Shown: positions 51,301-64,000 of the stretch, piece by piece
Position numbering within the stretch: the first letter of the stretch is position 1
Layout of the letters: every line of letters starts with the position of its first letter
DNA from: Anisakis pegreffii
Lineage: Eukaryota; Nematoda; Chromadorea; Rhabditida; Anisakidae
Length of the DNA stretch: 64,000 nt
Assembly: GCA_035041965.1 (NCBI GenBank)
Contig: JAPYMA010000256.1
Location: 62,001-126,000, forward strand
Direction: 5' to 3'
Program-made: the position numbers and the translations under genes
The notes under the pieces: model-generated
Databases searched by the model: none
What the model was told of the DNA's origin: nothing
What the model saw: only the letters and a program-made list of their open reading frames with translations

Positions 51301-54300
51301 TATCAGGTGCAGTGATGAATATTGATTCTTCCGTACGAATTCTTTGGTCTGAAGCAGTAGATCTTCAAGATATACGTGATCCGTCTGAACAAAGCGAATT
51401 TCTGTCATTGCGTAAGCAGTTAGGCGTTGATGTAAGTTATCTGTTCATATAAGTTGATGTGTATTGTGCGTATTGCTATCTTACAATAGATAAAATGCGA
51501 TTGTGATTCGGAGTGTGAATTATAATCATAGTTCGGTATTTTAGGTTATAACTTTTTGCACTCACTCTTGCTTCATTCAATTCAATATAATTGCTATTTC
51601 TGTAATTCAGCTCGGTGGAAACTGCATTCAACTAATTAAGCATTAGTCGAGAAATTTTCCTTTATTTCTTAATCAAATGTTGATCGTAAAATTAAGTTTT
51701 ATTCCATATTGACAGATTCTGAATTGCACTCATCTGCATTTTTTTAGCGAGTCTCATTCGAGACACTTTCACATTTTCATGTCAAAGGTCATATGGATAA
51801 CTCTTATCGTCCAGCACTTTGTTATCCCAGATACAGAGGTTTTGTTCGGTTCTTTTTCTTATTTATTACGACCACATAAATGACGTCGATAGTCAGTTTT
51901 CGATTGCTATCCGATGACAATTATCGATGATTTTTTTCCGATATTTTTAACAAGCGTTTTGCAGATTTGCTAATCTTGAATTTTTCACTATGGTTCAATT
52001 CCGCCTCTGTAATAAAGTCTCGAAATAGAACATTTCATCTTGACTGCGTTTCTGTTCAATTCGTTTCATGTTCAGTCGGAGTGAGTATAGTCAATAATCT
52101 GCTTTCAAGGTCCATCAGGAAGAGCTCGTCCACCTGCTGGCTTGAAAGTGATTCGCAAAATTGGGGATCGTCTTGAAAAAGAGAATTTTCCACTTGTTGA
52201 TGAAGCTGGGTACAGCCTTTATTATCGTTTTTTGTTATTGTATTCGTCAGTGACCGATTCTTGATGAGGGTGTTCTGAAACGAAAGGCATCTCAAAAACA
52301 GCGTGTTGTTTGAGAATGCCCTATACAGTGATCAATCACTAACGTTTTTTGTCGACCACTGCTTTTTGCACAAATTTGACGGTGACAGCTATGCGATATG
52401 TTATCGATATTAAGACATACAGTTGCAATGCTTCTTTAGTAAGTTTTCGGTGTGTATCAAGTTCATTGGAAATTAATTGTAATGGAAACGTTAGAATGAG
52501 CAAATCGCCGATTGATCATATTGCTGGCTGAGATCGAATTTTCAGTAGATTGCCATTTTCTGGTATATTCGGTTTTCATATGGTGACCGCATCAGATCGT
52601 CGTATCATCTTGACTACCAACGAACGCGATTCACTAGCTATTTATGAGGCGACCGGAGGGATGATATCAATTGCTCTGCCGATGGGTGAAAAAATTGACA
52701 CTGCGTTAGTGTTTTTGATTTGTTTGTGATTTAATTTTAATGGTACATGGATTATTCATTTAGATTGGTGTTTGCATAGGATTTTGGGCTATCGGCTTTT
52801 CAACCCCGATCCTGGGATTTGATGAATTGTGGCTTTGTGCATTATTTTAGTATTATACTCTTGCTGAATTGCACATCAATCATTCACTGAATGTTTGTTG
52901 TTTGCCATTCAAGAGGATAAACGATCACATAAATAGCGCTATCTCGGCACAAATAGTCGGGATTTTGCAAACACCAATTTAGTCGTCAATGAAGAATCAA
53001 TAGATCGGATTATTCTATAAGAGAACTGACAAGAAAGCGAATTTTTGAAAATGATTTGACTACTTACAATTACTTGAGATTGATTTTGAGACGGTTATGT
53101 AAAATTTCCCACTGAATTGAAAACGTCTGAATTAAACCGTGCAGCTATCGTCTTTGGAGATTCTCAGAATACTCGACTCAGTGATTCCTAATGGATTGTC
53201 TTTCAGTGTTCTACCGTATTTGGAAGATTTTGATGCTATTTATCTGTGGTTCCCCTATATTCATAATGCACAAGCCAAAGATTATGCTTCGTATTTAAAC
53301 GCGAATCGATGCTTCATCATTGAGTGCGTTTACCATTACGAACTATTAAAATAGCTCTTTGATCACATTCTCTGTAATTTTGAATTACAAATGCTTAAAA
53401 AATTCACCATCAAGAAAGTTGAAAAACGTTCGAAATAATTTCAAAGGGATTGAATTCGTCGCACCTCGTTTGATTGAGCCATTTGATCCAATAAATTGAT
53501 TCATTGAATTACACTTCTAGTCATAAAGAGCGTCCAATTGAATTGCTTCGAAGTGAACGACGCCGAGAGATCAATAAAGCGATCCGCGAAGAAGCGATAC
53601 GAGTTCGTAACAAAGGGTTCAGATCAATGATCGATGTCAGGAATGATTTGAAATCGGAAATTGTCAATAGTCGAGCAAAGCAGTATGGTATATCGCAGGT
53701 ATGTCTCATTGCTATTGTCATGTTTCGTTCAACAAATTGTCGCTTGATTTGTAAACTTGAGCCTTTTGTCGCTGGTGACATACTGTTCGACAGTAACTCT
53801 TTCTATTTCATCCTGATGGATTGAGCTTATATACGATGATTCCACAAATTTTCAGTGGAAACGCTTCGATGTTCTCAATAAGTACTTGTCGGGATTTCGT
53901 CCTGGAGAATTGACCGTTCTGACGGGTGGTACTGGCTTTGGTAAAACGACATTCCTTTGTGAATATACACTCGATTTACTCTCACAAGGGGTATTTTTTG
54001 TCATTTTCGAGTTGTCACGTTTTACTCTTTCGCGTACTAATTATCATCTGCGAGCGAATCATCAGTAAAGAGGCCTGCAAGTATTCTTATCAAAAACTTT
54101 CACCGAATGTACTTTGAATCTTTTTCAAGACAGTTATCGAATGACAGTAATCGGCCTTCCATTCGGATAGTAACAAAAATTCGACATATCATTTTGGTGG
54201 GTATGCATGCTGCGACAAACGAGTACAGTAATGCTCCTCAAATTGCTCTAATACTATGAATGTTCAGGTGAGAACGCTATTCTGCAGCTTTGAAATGCCG

Positions 54301-57300
54301 GATGAAAAAATTCTCAAATGGATGCTCGTTCAATATGCAGCGTATGTTTTGAATCCGTTTTCAGTTGCGAAAATAATCACTTCTCTGTGGTTGTGCTCTG
54401 GTCTTTGAGTTGAATTTCTCATGAAACTCAATGTTTTCATAGACACAATTGCACTAAATCGAAATCCTTTCCGTTTTCGTGTCAAATTTTGGCTTCTTAT
54501 TCACTCACAATGCCTCCTTCTCCTTCTGACACTTCTTTTTTTGTGATGTCGACGCAACGTCTGAACTGTTTATGCGATTTTTTGATAGAATCAATCGCAT
54601 TCAGAGAAATGAAGCCCAAATAATGGTGAAAATTGATGAAGCTTTTTTTCCTTTGTCAATCTCAAAATCATTTCATTGATTTATTTCATCAAAATTATCT
54701 CGTGTGGAAATCACAAATCGTATCTGACTAGCAAAGGCATCTTCGCAAAAAAAAAACTCATAAAATTTAGCAACATTTCCGAAGCTTTCCAATCTTGACC
54801 ACATTCGAATCAAGAGAATTCATTCGACTCCTGAGAAAAAAAACTTATTGAAATAAACTGAATGAAATTAATACAGTCCATCACATCTGCGAAGTTTGGC
54901 TCGTTCTCGAACATTCCACAATGGATTAAAGTGAGCTGCGATCTTCTTGAATGGCACTTGACGCTCATTACTTAAGGCATTTTGATTGCATTTTCGATGA
55001 ACCCTTTCACCTAGACGGAAACAGCTCTGTATCCGTGTCAGTGTAACTAAGCCGGCAACACTGTCTGATTATATAAGCACTAGGGCACATCAGGTGCACA
55101 ATAGCCTTACACTATCAGAGGTGTGCAAGGATGCAATTTTTAAAGTGTATTTGAACTCTGTGAATTAATTTTCTTGTACTTCCTGCTGACAAGTAACTGA
55201 ACTGTGTGCCACCGATATTCGGTGATCTGTTAATGTTTTAAAGAAAGATTGAATCTTAGCTTGGATCGGAGTAGACCAGTGTCTCGGTTTGTTAAAATCG
55301 AATTTATTCATTGTCTAGCGTTTGTTTTGCTCGGTTCGATATTGATTTGTCATGTAGTCAAATTTTGATGTCGATTAGATTACGTGGCCAGATTTATCCG
55401 GCAATCTTTTGTTAAATTGAAACTCAAACAGATCAATTCATTACTCCGAAAATTTCTCACGTTTGGAATGTTGAAAGTTGAATGAAGGCCAGCATTCTCA
55501 TTAAACGATATCACAAAATGTAAAGTAATCGTATACTTTAAGTATTCACTGTTTTTACTGATTAACATAATTGACAGTAACTCGAGTATGTTGCCTGTTT
55601 AGTAATTATTCATTATTAGTTATATTGGATCTAAAAGGTGACAATATTTTAGAAAATTATTCATCTCCATTATTTCATCTAGTTTGCGAGCCATATCGTA
55701 ACAGTATTCCGGCTTAGTTATATTGCATCTAAAAGCTGACAATAGTCTCGGTTATAAAAATGACTTGGAATTATGGTGTTAATGAACGTCAAATGCATAT
55801 AATGTGTGTTGTTCAGTGTGAATTGTTTTATTCGTAAACTTTACACTTTATATTTTATTCAGTTTTGAAATTTCTTGTTCAGATATTCTTCGTTATGTAT
55901 TGCACATCACATGAATATATGCATTTGTGTTCATTCACCAACCATCTTGACCTATAGTACCGTTCTCATGAAATTGTTACGTTCACACCTTTTGCTTCCG
56001 ATCGATTCAGCATTCTCCTCACTCGATCCTGCAACATAAGGATTGAACATTCCGATTTATTTTTCACGTTTTTTCGTCTTTTTCTCGTTGAGTTCGCAGG
56101 ACAAAACCGATGATTCAATTCGTTCGGCATACGTTTCAGTTATTGTGCGGTTTATGAATCGTAGTCATAAAATCTTCATCCTTCCTGTTGTTTTCTTGGA
56201 ATATTTTCTCTAAATTATCTCTTTTCCGCATAGCTTGTTGCGAGGCATTTGTCAGTCGCATGGAACAATGTGGAAACTGTACTCAAGATGGGGTTATTGT
56301 AATCGTTAAATGCACTTTTGATTGTGAACAACTTGCTTGCATCCAGATTATCAGTTATGAAATCGTCACATTTTGATTACTGAGAGGAGTTCATTTGATG
56401 AATTGATTGGTTTCTTGAGATTATCTAGTAAAAAGCTATTTTTTAATAATGATCGTGTTTCTGTTTTTGTCGATTAATAGTAGCATTTTTTGTTGATTTT
56501 TTTTTGAATATTAAGAGGATGCTGTTTTTCTGTTAATTTCGTCACGTGTTTGTCGTCTTATTTTAATTCAAATTTTCGTTTTCTAAGTTTATCTCGTATC
56601 AGTTGAATTTTCATATTCATGGGCAAGAGCAGTTTCCATTATGTTACCGAAACAATAGCGATTCATCAGTAATTTATTGTCAGTGCCATAATGCGTAATA
56701 TTGCCATTGAAAGTGCCTGTTTCTTATTGCTTATATACTTTGTTCGCTTTGTTTCGTAGCATTGTTACAATGTTTTGTTGAAACAAAAGTTTCATCTTAT
56801 TTGCAGTATTATAAAGTGTTGATGCGTTCAGGCTGCCACTCTACCGCGTTGAACACCATCCTTCAGTTGAGATGTGGCTGGATCGTTTCGAGAGGACCAA
56901 AGGCGATCTGGTGATTATGAAAGTGGATGAGTTCCGTGATAAGACTATCTCGCAAATTGCAAGCGTTAGTTCCTTTTATGGAGTGCTCGCAGATGACAGT
57001 TGTGTTTTGATGTGTGATGCTTTATTGTGTGATGAATACAATGATTGTCATTATAAGTTTGCCTCGAGATCGCACATTACTACTTGAACCGAACAAGGCT
57101 TTCAGCAGTGATAAAAACTGACGTTCAGTGAATCTTCGAAAACTCTCCCGTAATACTGATTCGAGGAAATGTCATTGAATGTGAAGAGGTGATTTTATGG
57201 CATTCAAATCAGAGCTCATTCTTAAGATTGTGCTCTGATTTGGATAGCATAAAATAACTTCTTCAGAAATTCTGATTTCAAATGAGTAATATTGTCAGTG

Positions 57301-58586
57301 TTATTTTGATGATGATAAGCAATCAGATGAATGAATCTGATTTTGTTTAAGGCGATAAAAAGCCAAGTGATCGCAAGTGGTATACAGCATGTTGTGATCG
57401 ATAATCTGCAATTTTTGATTGGTATGGCGACGATGAATGATGACAGAGCAAATGCATTCGAACGTTTCAATCAGCAGGTGAGTAGATATGCATTCAACTC
57501 CATCACATCATCTCAAAGACTCAGAATGTATTGATTGATAGTCCGGATACTGTTGACGAATTATTCTTTGGCATCGATTGGAGTTTGACACTTTTCATTT
57601 GGTGTCTCATTTCAACTGAACTTTCATCAGAGTTCAGTTCTGGTTCTTTTTTTCAGTACTTTTCTTCACACTTATAGGGTTGTTTTAAGTTGTGAGCGTA
57701 ACATGAGCGTAAAAGAATAACATCACCATCAGTTGTTATTGAGCAATGTAATTAGAAGTGGTTGTTTTTCATCGGAGAAGTTTTAGTCATTGACGCAGTT
57801 TCAATGCTTTTAAAAAGGCAAATATTTGATGCTTTTTAAGGATCGCTTTGTGGGTTATTTGCGAAGTATTGCCACTGATTATGGGCCACATATAACATTA
57901 GTAGTTCATCCGCGGAAAAGTGATGTAAGTTGTTGATTACTTCCGAATTTCATTCATTTCACTGTCACTTGTCATTTTTTAACTGTTCGGACATTTTTTC
58001 AGAGAAATTCCTCGACATCTGAAAAGTCATTTGGTTTTAATTCACTATCAGTAAAATCCGCAATATTTCGTTATGTCCTTTGTTAAAGATTGTAAGATTG
58101 TTTCATTTTTTTAGAAATATCAGTGGATCGTTGGTAGTAAACCATGCTTTTCATAGAGAAATATAGTTGTTTCTTGTATAACGCTGATTGAGTTTCTGAT
58201 GATATTTTAGCCAGAAGCTGATTTGGATATCCAGCATTTTGGTGGATCAGCGAGAGTGACACAGGAGGCTGATACCGTACTTGTTATTCAAAGACGACGC
58301 GATGAAAACGATCGACGCAAATTCAGAAAATATTTATACGTGAGTTATTTCGATTCAGTGTTATTTGCGTTAAAGTACTATCGCAAATTTTTATGCATTT
58401 GTCTGGTGAATAATATTAACGATAAAGCATTTTTGATAGTAACAGATATTCAAAATTCAGATTCTAAAGAATCGCTACGGTCAAAAGAAAGTGGAAGATG
58501 ACATAATTGAGATGATATTCCAACCAGCCACATATACTCATACTCTAATTGATCATTCACTAACTAGTCCTGGTGCGTCCAAGTGA
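45372..58586 (+). CDS. TWNK: Mitochondrial replicative DNA helicase (Twinkle)
   Basis: Exons: 45372-45482, 45730-45939, 46356-46481, 47762-47929, 48182-48301, 51001-51059, 51307-51431, 51748-51838, 52110-52209, 52546-52704, 53207-53323, 53521-53698, 53856-53990, 54268-54341, 56832-56964, 57352-57477, 57841-57924, 58211-58339 and 58461-58586, about 790 codons. The first exon with a targeting peptide was not found, and a phase break between 48301 and 51001 implies one missing exon. The N-terminal primase-like region ([15 protein letters not shown]) is followed by CX2CX15CX2C, a charged insertion, a Toprim-like segment ([19 protein letters not shown]) and a linker helix. The RecA-like helicase core has Walker [16 protein letters not shown], Walker [29 protein letters not shown] and a final KNRY whose Arg aligns with the arginine finger of human TWNK. 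It unwinds mtDNA as a hexameric ring in mitochondria. Confidence 0.93.
46356..46481 (+). other. TWNK: Four-cysteine zinc- or Fe-S-type motif exon of Twinkle
   Basis: This 42-codon exon carries KCVQC, a 15-residue spacer, then CIAC: CX2CX15CX2C, the spacing I recall for the T7 gene 4 primase zinc motif. It ends FEEYK, equivalent to WEDFQ in human Twinkle, which lacks these cysteines. It starts in phase 0 if the preceding exon uses the GTGCGT donor at 45940. Confidence 0.8.
47973..48076. repeat. Cluster of interleaved short direct repeats in a Twinkle intron
   Basis: ATTCTGAGGTTTCT occurs at 48007-48020 and 48032-48045. GACTGCAAACAATT occurs at 47988-48001 and 48063-48076. CATATCAAAT occurs at 47973-47982 and 48024-48033. 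This suggests repeated local slippage. Confidence 0.85.
55616..55745. repeat. Near-perfect 31-bp direct repeat pair in a Twinkle intron
   Basis: The segment beginning TTAGTTATATTGGATC is repeated 98 bases downstream (from 55714) with two G/C changes over about 31 bases. It lies in the longest Twinkle intron (54342-56831). Confidence 0.85.
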
Positions 58587-61496
58587 ACAGTAATCGACCT
58601 TAAAAATAGTTTGTTGTGTCTCATCACTGCTCACTTCTTTCTAATCCTACTGCCATGAATGGAATGGTCAACAAAACGCAGTTGACCGGGAAGATCGAAC
58701 TGCTTTTTGTGTTATGCGCGAATCGATGCTGCGTTTTTCATTGTTTAATTCAGTCAATTGACCGTTCCCGAGGTTCGGAAAATATTGTTTGCAAATGGTC
58801 TCTGTTTTATTGTTCATTATGCATTGGATTGTTCTTCCTGTTTTAATGCTTGAGCAAACCAATTCGCTTGTGTTATAATATTGTGCGATTGGTTTAGCTC
58901 GAGAAAATCGTTGCAGTGCCAAAAATTCGGACTATCTTCCTACTGAGTTGATTGTTCGGAAGACCAACATACTTTTGAAACGAATAAAAGCTTCGTGTGT
59001 CGTTCACTCTTCCGAACATTCATCTGAATTCCCCGTCATATTTGTGTCCAGTCTGTGCACGAAGAAAATATCAGTCATTGAGTATCGCTTCAGGGAAATC
59101 GCAACTAAACATCTCTCAAACTCGGCGATATCTATGTGTTGAAAATGTATCTGTATTATGAGATTGCATTTTGCACAGTGATGTTTTCATTAATTTTTGA
59201 ATCTTCGTAAATTTTTTCAATTTGACTTTATGCTCTCATTCAACTTCTACTGATGTACAACGGAACATACTCCATTGTCATCTCTCGTTCATAGCTGTAA
59301 ATGTGAGTGCCGTTGATTTTTATGTTACCTTCTGATGCAGTTATATTATTTCACGAAAGATTCACAGCTTCAACTTGGTGCTTAATCGCACTTACGTTCT
59401 TTGTGAATTTAAGATCTAGAAGGGAAACGGTTATGGCATTATTCTGGCATTTCCTTGCTTCACTTTACAATGCCGTATTAGGTCACTTACAATCAGCATT
59501 GTTCATCATTCCATTGCTGTGAATTTTTCTTCTTCATTCAGTTTTTTCTCCGTTCAAAATGCAATTTTTCATCGATCTCAGTTTTTTTCCCATTGTTCGA
59601 TATTTTCTCAAAGCTTTTCCAATCGCAGAATTGACTGTTTTTGTATATTTCATTTTAATCGTTCGTTTGTTTATATCACGAGGAATAGCTGCTAAACAGC
59701 CACTTCATCGTAAACATTGTCTTTTATTTTTCTCACGTTCGTTAGGTAAGCATCGATTAAGATATTTTTCTTTTCTGTGGAATATTTCCTCTTCACCCAA
59801 CTCGTCGATATTTATTTGCACTAATAATCCTCGAACAAACGTATCTGTTTACCCATAAGTATAACTTAATTTTTGGAGGTTTTACTTGGAACATATTGAA
59901 TTGCATCATTTTGCTTGCATTCGTTCTGCAAATTGTGTTTATCAATCGACGATTGTTTATTTTGTTGAATACTCATCATAATTAGTTGCTTCCTTGTTGA
60001 ATTATTGTGTCTTCTTTTGTATAATCAATCATATCTTCAATGTTTTTATCGGTTCGTGTAATGAATTAATAATAGCTTCATAGTAGGTTCATATCGATTT
60101 GTAGCTTGCAGTCTTTGATACACTTCAATCTCAAAAACACTCTATGATAGTATGTGCTCGCAACATCGAATGATTATTCCGAGATGTTGATACCGATTGT
60201 TTTTCTACGAATCCCATTAGGGAGCATTTGAGAATGGGTTCAGTCAGTTTGCAAACATTGCTATTGCCTCGTTCAACTCTAAAATCAGCCAATAAATCAG
60301 TACAGTAATAAATATGTCATGTGTTTATATCACAGCTGATCGAATCGGAGGAAGTTGATAGTGTGACAAGTGATAAATTCGTAATAAAGATACACTACCT
60401 TTCAAGTTATCGCATATAAAAGACGTTTGAAACAAATTGCATTTAGCCGTAATTGATTCGTACTGTGGAAGCGTCGTTTTGATAGCGCACTTTTCACATT
60501 TTGTTGGGTCAGTTTTGATTGTTGCGATGACAGAAGATGAAATTTAAATGCCAAAGCTCAAAGGGAACGTGAACAACAACACCGTAAATGATTCTCATTG
60601 AATTGATGTGGCAGTGCGTGTGACTGTGAAATATGGTTGGAATAAGAATGAACCGAAATGCAAACGATGCGGATGATATCCGTTCAGATAACAATTCTGG
60701 TACCATAACTTTGCATCAGCTGGTTACATCTTCATTGCTCTACATTTGAGGAATTCGTGTTGCGTCTAACATTTGCGAGTCAGCTGGAGGGATTGATTTG
60801 ATCATCTTTTAGCGGCTTGCTTCTCTTTATGTATGCCACGTTTATTTGCTTAAGTAATCTTGCAGCAAATCCTCAACACAGAACGTAGTCATTCTCAATG
60901 TTGAAACTGATGATTCGCACTTGATGGTTTGCACGAGATATTTCGGTGCGGTGAGGAACAAACTGATGTAATTTGTTAAAAGTTTGTTATATACGATTGG
61001 ATGCATTGAAACAGTGATTGATTGTTCGCTGAAAGAATATGAAATTTACGGTGATGGCATAATTAGTGAATCGTTATGGTTCTTTTTTTAGCTGGAAAGT
61101 GACCATATGCGATCCATTGATCCTTTATGTTTGTTATATTGATATTTAAATTGTTATTTCTTCCGCTCGCACACTTGAAATATTGCAAGTTGAGAATGTC
61201 TCGAGTCTTGCGGCCACAATTCATTTCAGTGTAACACAAACCATCATTGTAATGAGTAACCAGAATTTTCGTTTGCAGAGTAAAAATAAAGCATATTTGT
61301 TTAAAATGTGACAACTTCGTGTATTGTTCATTGAAAATGATATCATTTTTGGAAATTTTGTCACGATACCCATTCCTTGGGCCAAATAATTCCAGTCGAT
61401 TCTTTAATGATAAACATTTCACGTCACGGAAACTTGTAAACCAGAACAAGACCAGCATCTAAATTCTTTTCCACGAACCGTTTACTCCTATGAAAA

Positions 61497-61569
61497 GAGG
61501 AATTCCCCTCCCACCCCCGCCCCATTGAAGCCGTTTTTTCCCGAGGAGGGGGAAGGCTCGGAATTCCTC
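61497..61569. repeat. GC-rich foldback with GAGGAATTCC arms
   Basis: GAGGAATTCC (61497-61506) is inverted as GGAATTCCTC (61560-61569). The arms enclose a C-rich block and a G-rich block that could extend the stem. The base composition contrasts sharply with the AT-rich surroundings, and it is followed by a GC-rich GGATACGGGCCTG. This may be the end of a transposable element. Confidence 0.6.
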
Positions 61570-62731
61570 GCATTCCTCTTGGTTGGATACGGGCCTGATC
61601 ATTATTGCACAGTTCTTTTTTCAATGGTATCATTGACCCATTTTTTGTTTGGATAAAATTCTGCGCCAGAGACAAATTTGCTGAACGGAAAAATTGATGA
61701 GTTTCACGGAGTGGTTTTGTGCAATCGTAGATCAAACGATTTTGAAGTGAAACCGTTGAAGATGAATAACGTAAAAGTGAGTGATGAAATGAACGTTTTT
61801 GAGCTTCTTTCGATTGGCTCGGCAGCAGTGTCATACTTGTCACGTTTGGAAACTTCCCAGCACCGTGATAAAATGCCGTAACACTAATATATTAATCGGC
61901 TTGCCTGAGTCAAGCATCCTCCGTAAGGATTAATAAAAGGAACTTGTTCTAGAAAAAAGAAATGATCACAATGGAGAAATCAGTGAAAAACATGATGAAT
62001 ATAAATGAAACTATGTAGCACATCAATCTCCTGCAAGCCACTATCCGTCATCGTCGTTCCAAATGAATTCATTAATGACGGTTGAACTTTGAGGATGTAA
62101 TAGAACGTTGATATCTGTTGCCGCAAAAAATAACTGATAGTGAGTTCATTATTGTTTGGATTGAGAATGTGTTTATTTATAACAAATAAAGCAATGAATG
62201 ATGCAAAAATTAGTTGCTCAAAAATTTTATGCTCAACAGAACAACACTAGTGATTTTGTACTTGATTTTTTGCTTGAGTTTTTGTGCAAACACCTCATTA
62301 GTTGGATGTACTTGATTTTTTGATAAACAATATAATATTTAAGCAACTCAATAACTATTCAGTGCATCTTTCGATTGCATTCATTGATTCAAATTATAAT
62401 ACAGAATAAGCATAGCAGATGTCAAGTACCACTCAGTTCACGCCTATTAGTTTCAGAAATGCGTTAACGCGAAGTTAAAATGCGTTAACTTTACTGGAAA
62501 TTGAACAATTAAGTGTGCAACTCATAGGCATTCATTTCTCGTTGAACACGATCGAATATGCGTAGAAAATGAATGTGTTGATTGTTATGTGATTTTATTA
62601 TCTTACCTTTTTTGCTAGGTTGGTGAGTTTGGTAGACTCAGAGCAGTATTTAGTCGAGGATTTGTTGGCTTGATGTGAACTTGATGAAATATTTCTAAGC
62701 GACTCTAGCACAGGGCTGGTTTGGTCTAGAT

Positions 62732-62990
62732 CAGTGCTCCTCAATTTTTTTTTGTCTCCCGCACCCCTTGAAAATTTTTAAAACGTTCTCGCACCCTTCA
62801 TAACATCCACGGTGTACATCGCGTATCCGTAGTGTAGTTAAGTGTGTACCATTAGAATACGTTTCAGCCTTTTCAAAAATACATACGTTGAAGTCCAACT
62901 CGCTTTATTTATAATGTGTGCGTTGAAATCCGGCCTCGCCGGCCTACCTTAATGTATAAGAAATGAAATGTTATCATCACGCACCTCCTG
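62732..62990. mobile_element. hAT-like transposon end or decayed MITE
   Basis: CAGTGCTCCTCAA followed by a T run and CCCGCACCCC resembles the terminal repeats of many non-autonomous hAT elements (CAGNGNTTCTCAA). No matching opposite end or 8-bp target duplication is visible in the window, so the right boundary is arbitrary and the copy is probably truncated. Confidence 0.4.
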
Positions 62991-64000
62991 GAATACTACC
63001 CCTGGTCGAGATACCCTGCTGTTGATTAAGCAGACATGGATTGCCCACTACATACTTTCCATTCCACGTAACTCTCTCCCAATATCACATACTAAGAATG
63101 ACCATTCATAGCACAAATCACTCAATTTGGTCAACAATCCGCTGATGATCTTGGTTTCATATGATTAATATCGGTGTTCTATTGGGTATTTAATATCAGT
63201 ATTTAATATTGGTATTTTCACAAGATTTACGGAGCCAGTCGGTGAAATCCGATAAAATTTTGCCGGATGAGCCCTCTTTATTTTCTCATCTTTTTTTTTT
63301 TTTTTCAAATTACTCTATCAACGATATCGAAATTCAACAAACATTTTGGAGTGTTGCGGAATCGAACATATGCCCTCCGAGTTGACCAAATTCTCAGGCC
63401 CAGCATGACCTCCCTACACTTGGGCCCATTTCATCGTTATTTCAAATCTTTTTACTTACTCTCTTCTCTCAATTCACATCATCTATTTGGGCCGGCTTTC
63501 CGTACTAGCCACAATAGATTGCGAATGAATGAGTCTTAGGTTCGATTAGAATAACAAATTTTATAATCTTAAAAAGATGGCTCGATCGGATTCTGACTGA
63601 ACCCAAATTTCATTCAGTCAACATCCGTGGCAAACGATTATCCGAATGAATTGAAATTTTGCTGTTTTTCGCTCAGCTATAATCATATCAAAATGATTTA
63701 TGACAATGTTTTCATTTTCATTGGATCTGATCAACTGGGAATGACTCGCCATCAATACATCTGTTTATACTTCGAATAACAACTCTCATGACGTGATTGT
63801 CTCGAATGCAAAGATCACGGCAAATTGCAAGCGATCGATTTGAGTTGCAAGTTATCGTTTGAACGTTGTTGGTTGATGAAGCGACTTTATGTGTGCGCGA
63901 TAAAACTTACAACCCGATAAAGTTGTAATTTTGAAATAGATATTACTCTTTGGGTTGTTTGTAAAGTTCGAACGTAAGCATCAATCAGATTTTGTGGTAC

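Larger units (their letters stand above)
58587..64000. other. Gene-poor 3' flank with repeat fragments
   Basis: No exon series follows the Twinkle stop. An AATAAA occurs near 58983. Longer frames, 61063-61458 and 61424-61843 on the minus strand and 61678-61881 on the plus strand, overlap one another and a GC-rich foldback. They show no domain I recognise. The hAT-like end near 62.7 kb and a GC-rich palindromic patch near 62935 suggest old transposon debris. Confidence 0.5.

Noticed and set aside
61063..61843. Two overlapping minus-strand frames of 131 and 139 codons
   Set aside because: One runs through the GC-rich foldback, and neither shows a domain or exon partners.
1..64000. CRISPR arrays, rRNA, bacterial operons or viral genes
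   Set aside because: No regularly spaced repeats and no such genes were seen. All recognised genes are intron-rich animal genes.

Overview
The window looks like nuclear DNA from a nematode, probably a parasitic one. It is AT-rich. Introns mostly run GT...(T)TTCAG, and exons are short (60-260 bp) and separated by introns from under 100 bp to several kb. The encoded proteins are animal families with nematode-like features. The species cannot be named from sequence alone. Exons were joined by hand, requiring consensus splice sites, matching codon phase across each junction and continuity of conserved domains.

Layout. (1) 2.25-26.30 kb, + strand: a Rab GTPase-activating protein of the TBC1D2/TBC-2 type (PH domain, coiled coil, TBC domain), 19 exons, about 835 aa. 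(2) 14.65-23.89 kb, - strand: a complete 13-exon gene lying wholly inside one 13.4-kb intron of gene 1. It encodes a secreted, glycosylated coiled-coil protein with a C-terminal fibrinogen-related domain (about 657 aa). The host intron cuts the catalytic TBC domain in two. (3) 26.85-32.56 kb, + strand: a protein with WD40/beta-propeller-like blades and a Ser-rich insert, whose family I could not fix. It starts about 540 bp after the TBC gene ends. (4) 38.48-41.51 kb, + strand: galactokinase, 8 exons, 422 aa. (5) 45.37-58.59 kb, + strand: the mitochondrial replicative DNA helicase Twinkle, at least 19 exons, which keeps a four-cysteine CX2CX15CX2C motif in its N-terminal primase-like domain.

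Gene-poor stretches are 1-2.2 kb, 32.6-38.4 kb, 41.5-45.3 kb and 58.6-64 kb. They hold short duplications, hairpins, a GC-rich foldback and a hAT-like transposon end. I found no rRNA, convincing tRNA, CRISPR array or viral sequence.

The genes serve unrelated processes: endosomal Rab regulation, extracellular recognition or matrix, galactose metabolism and mtDNA replication. The noteworthy arrangement is the fibrinogen-domain gene nested in the RabGAP, with several phase-compatible alternative exons in the same region.
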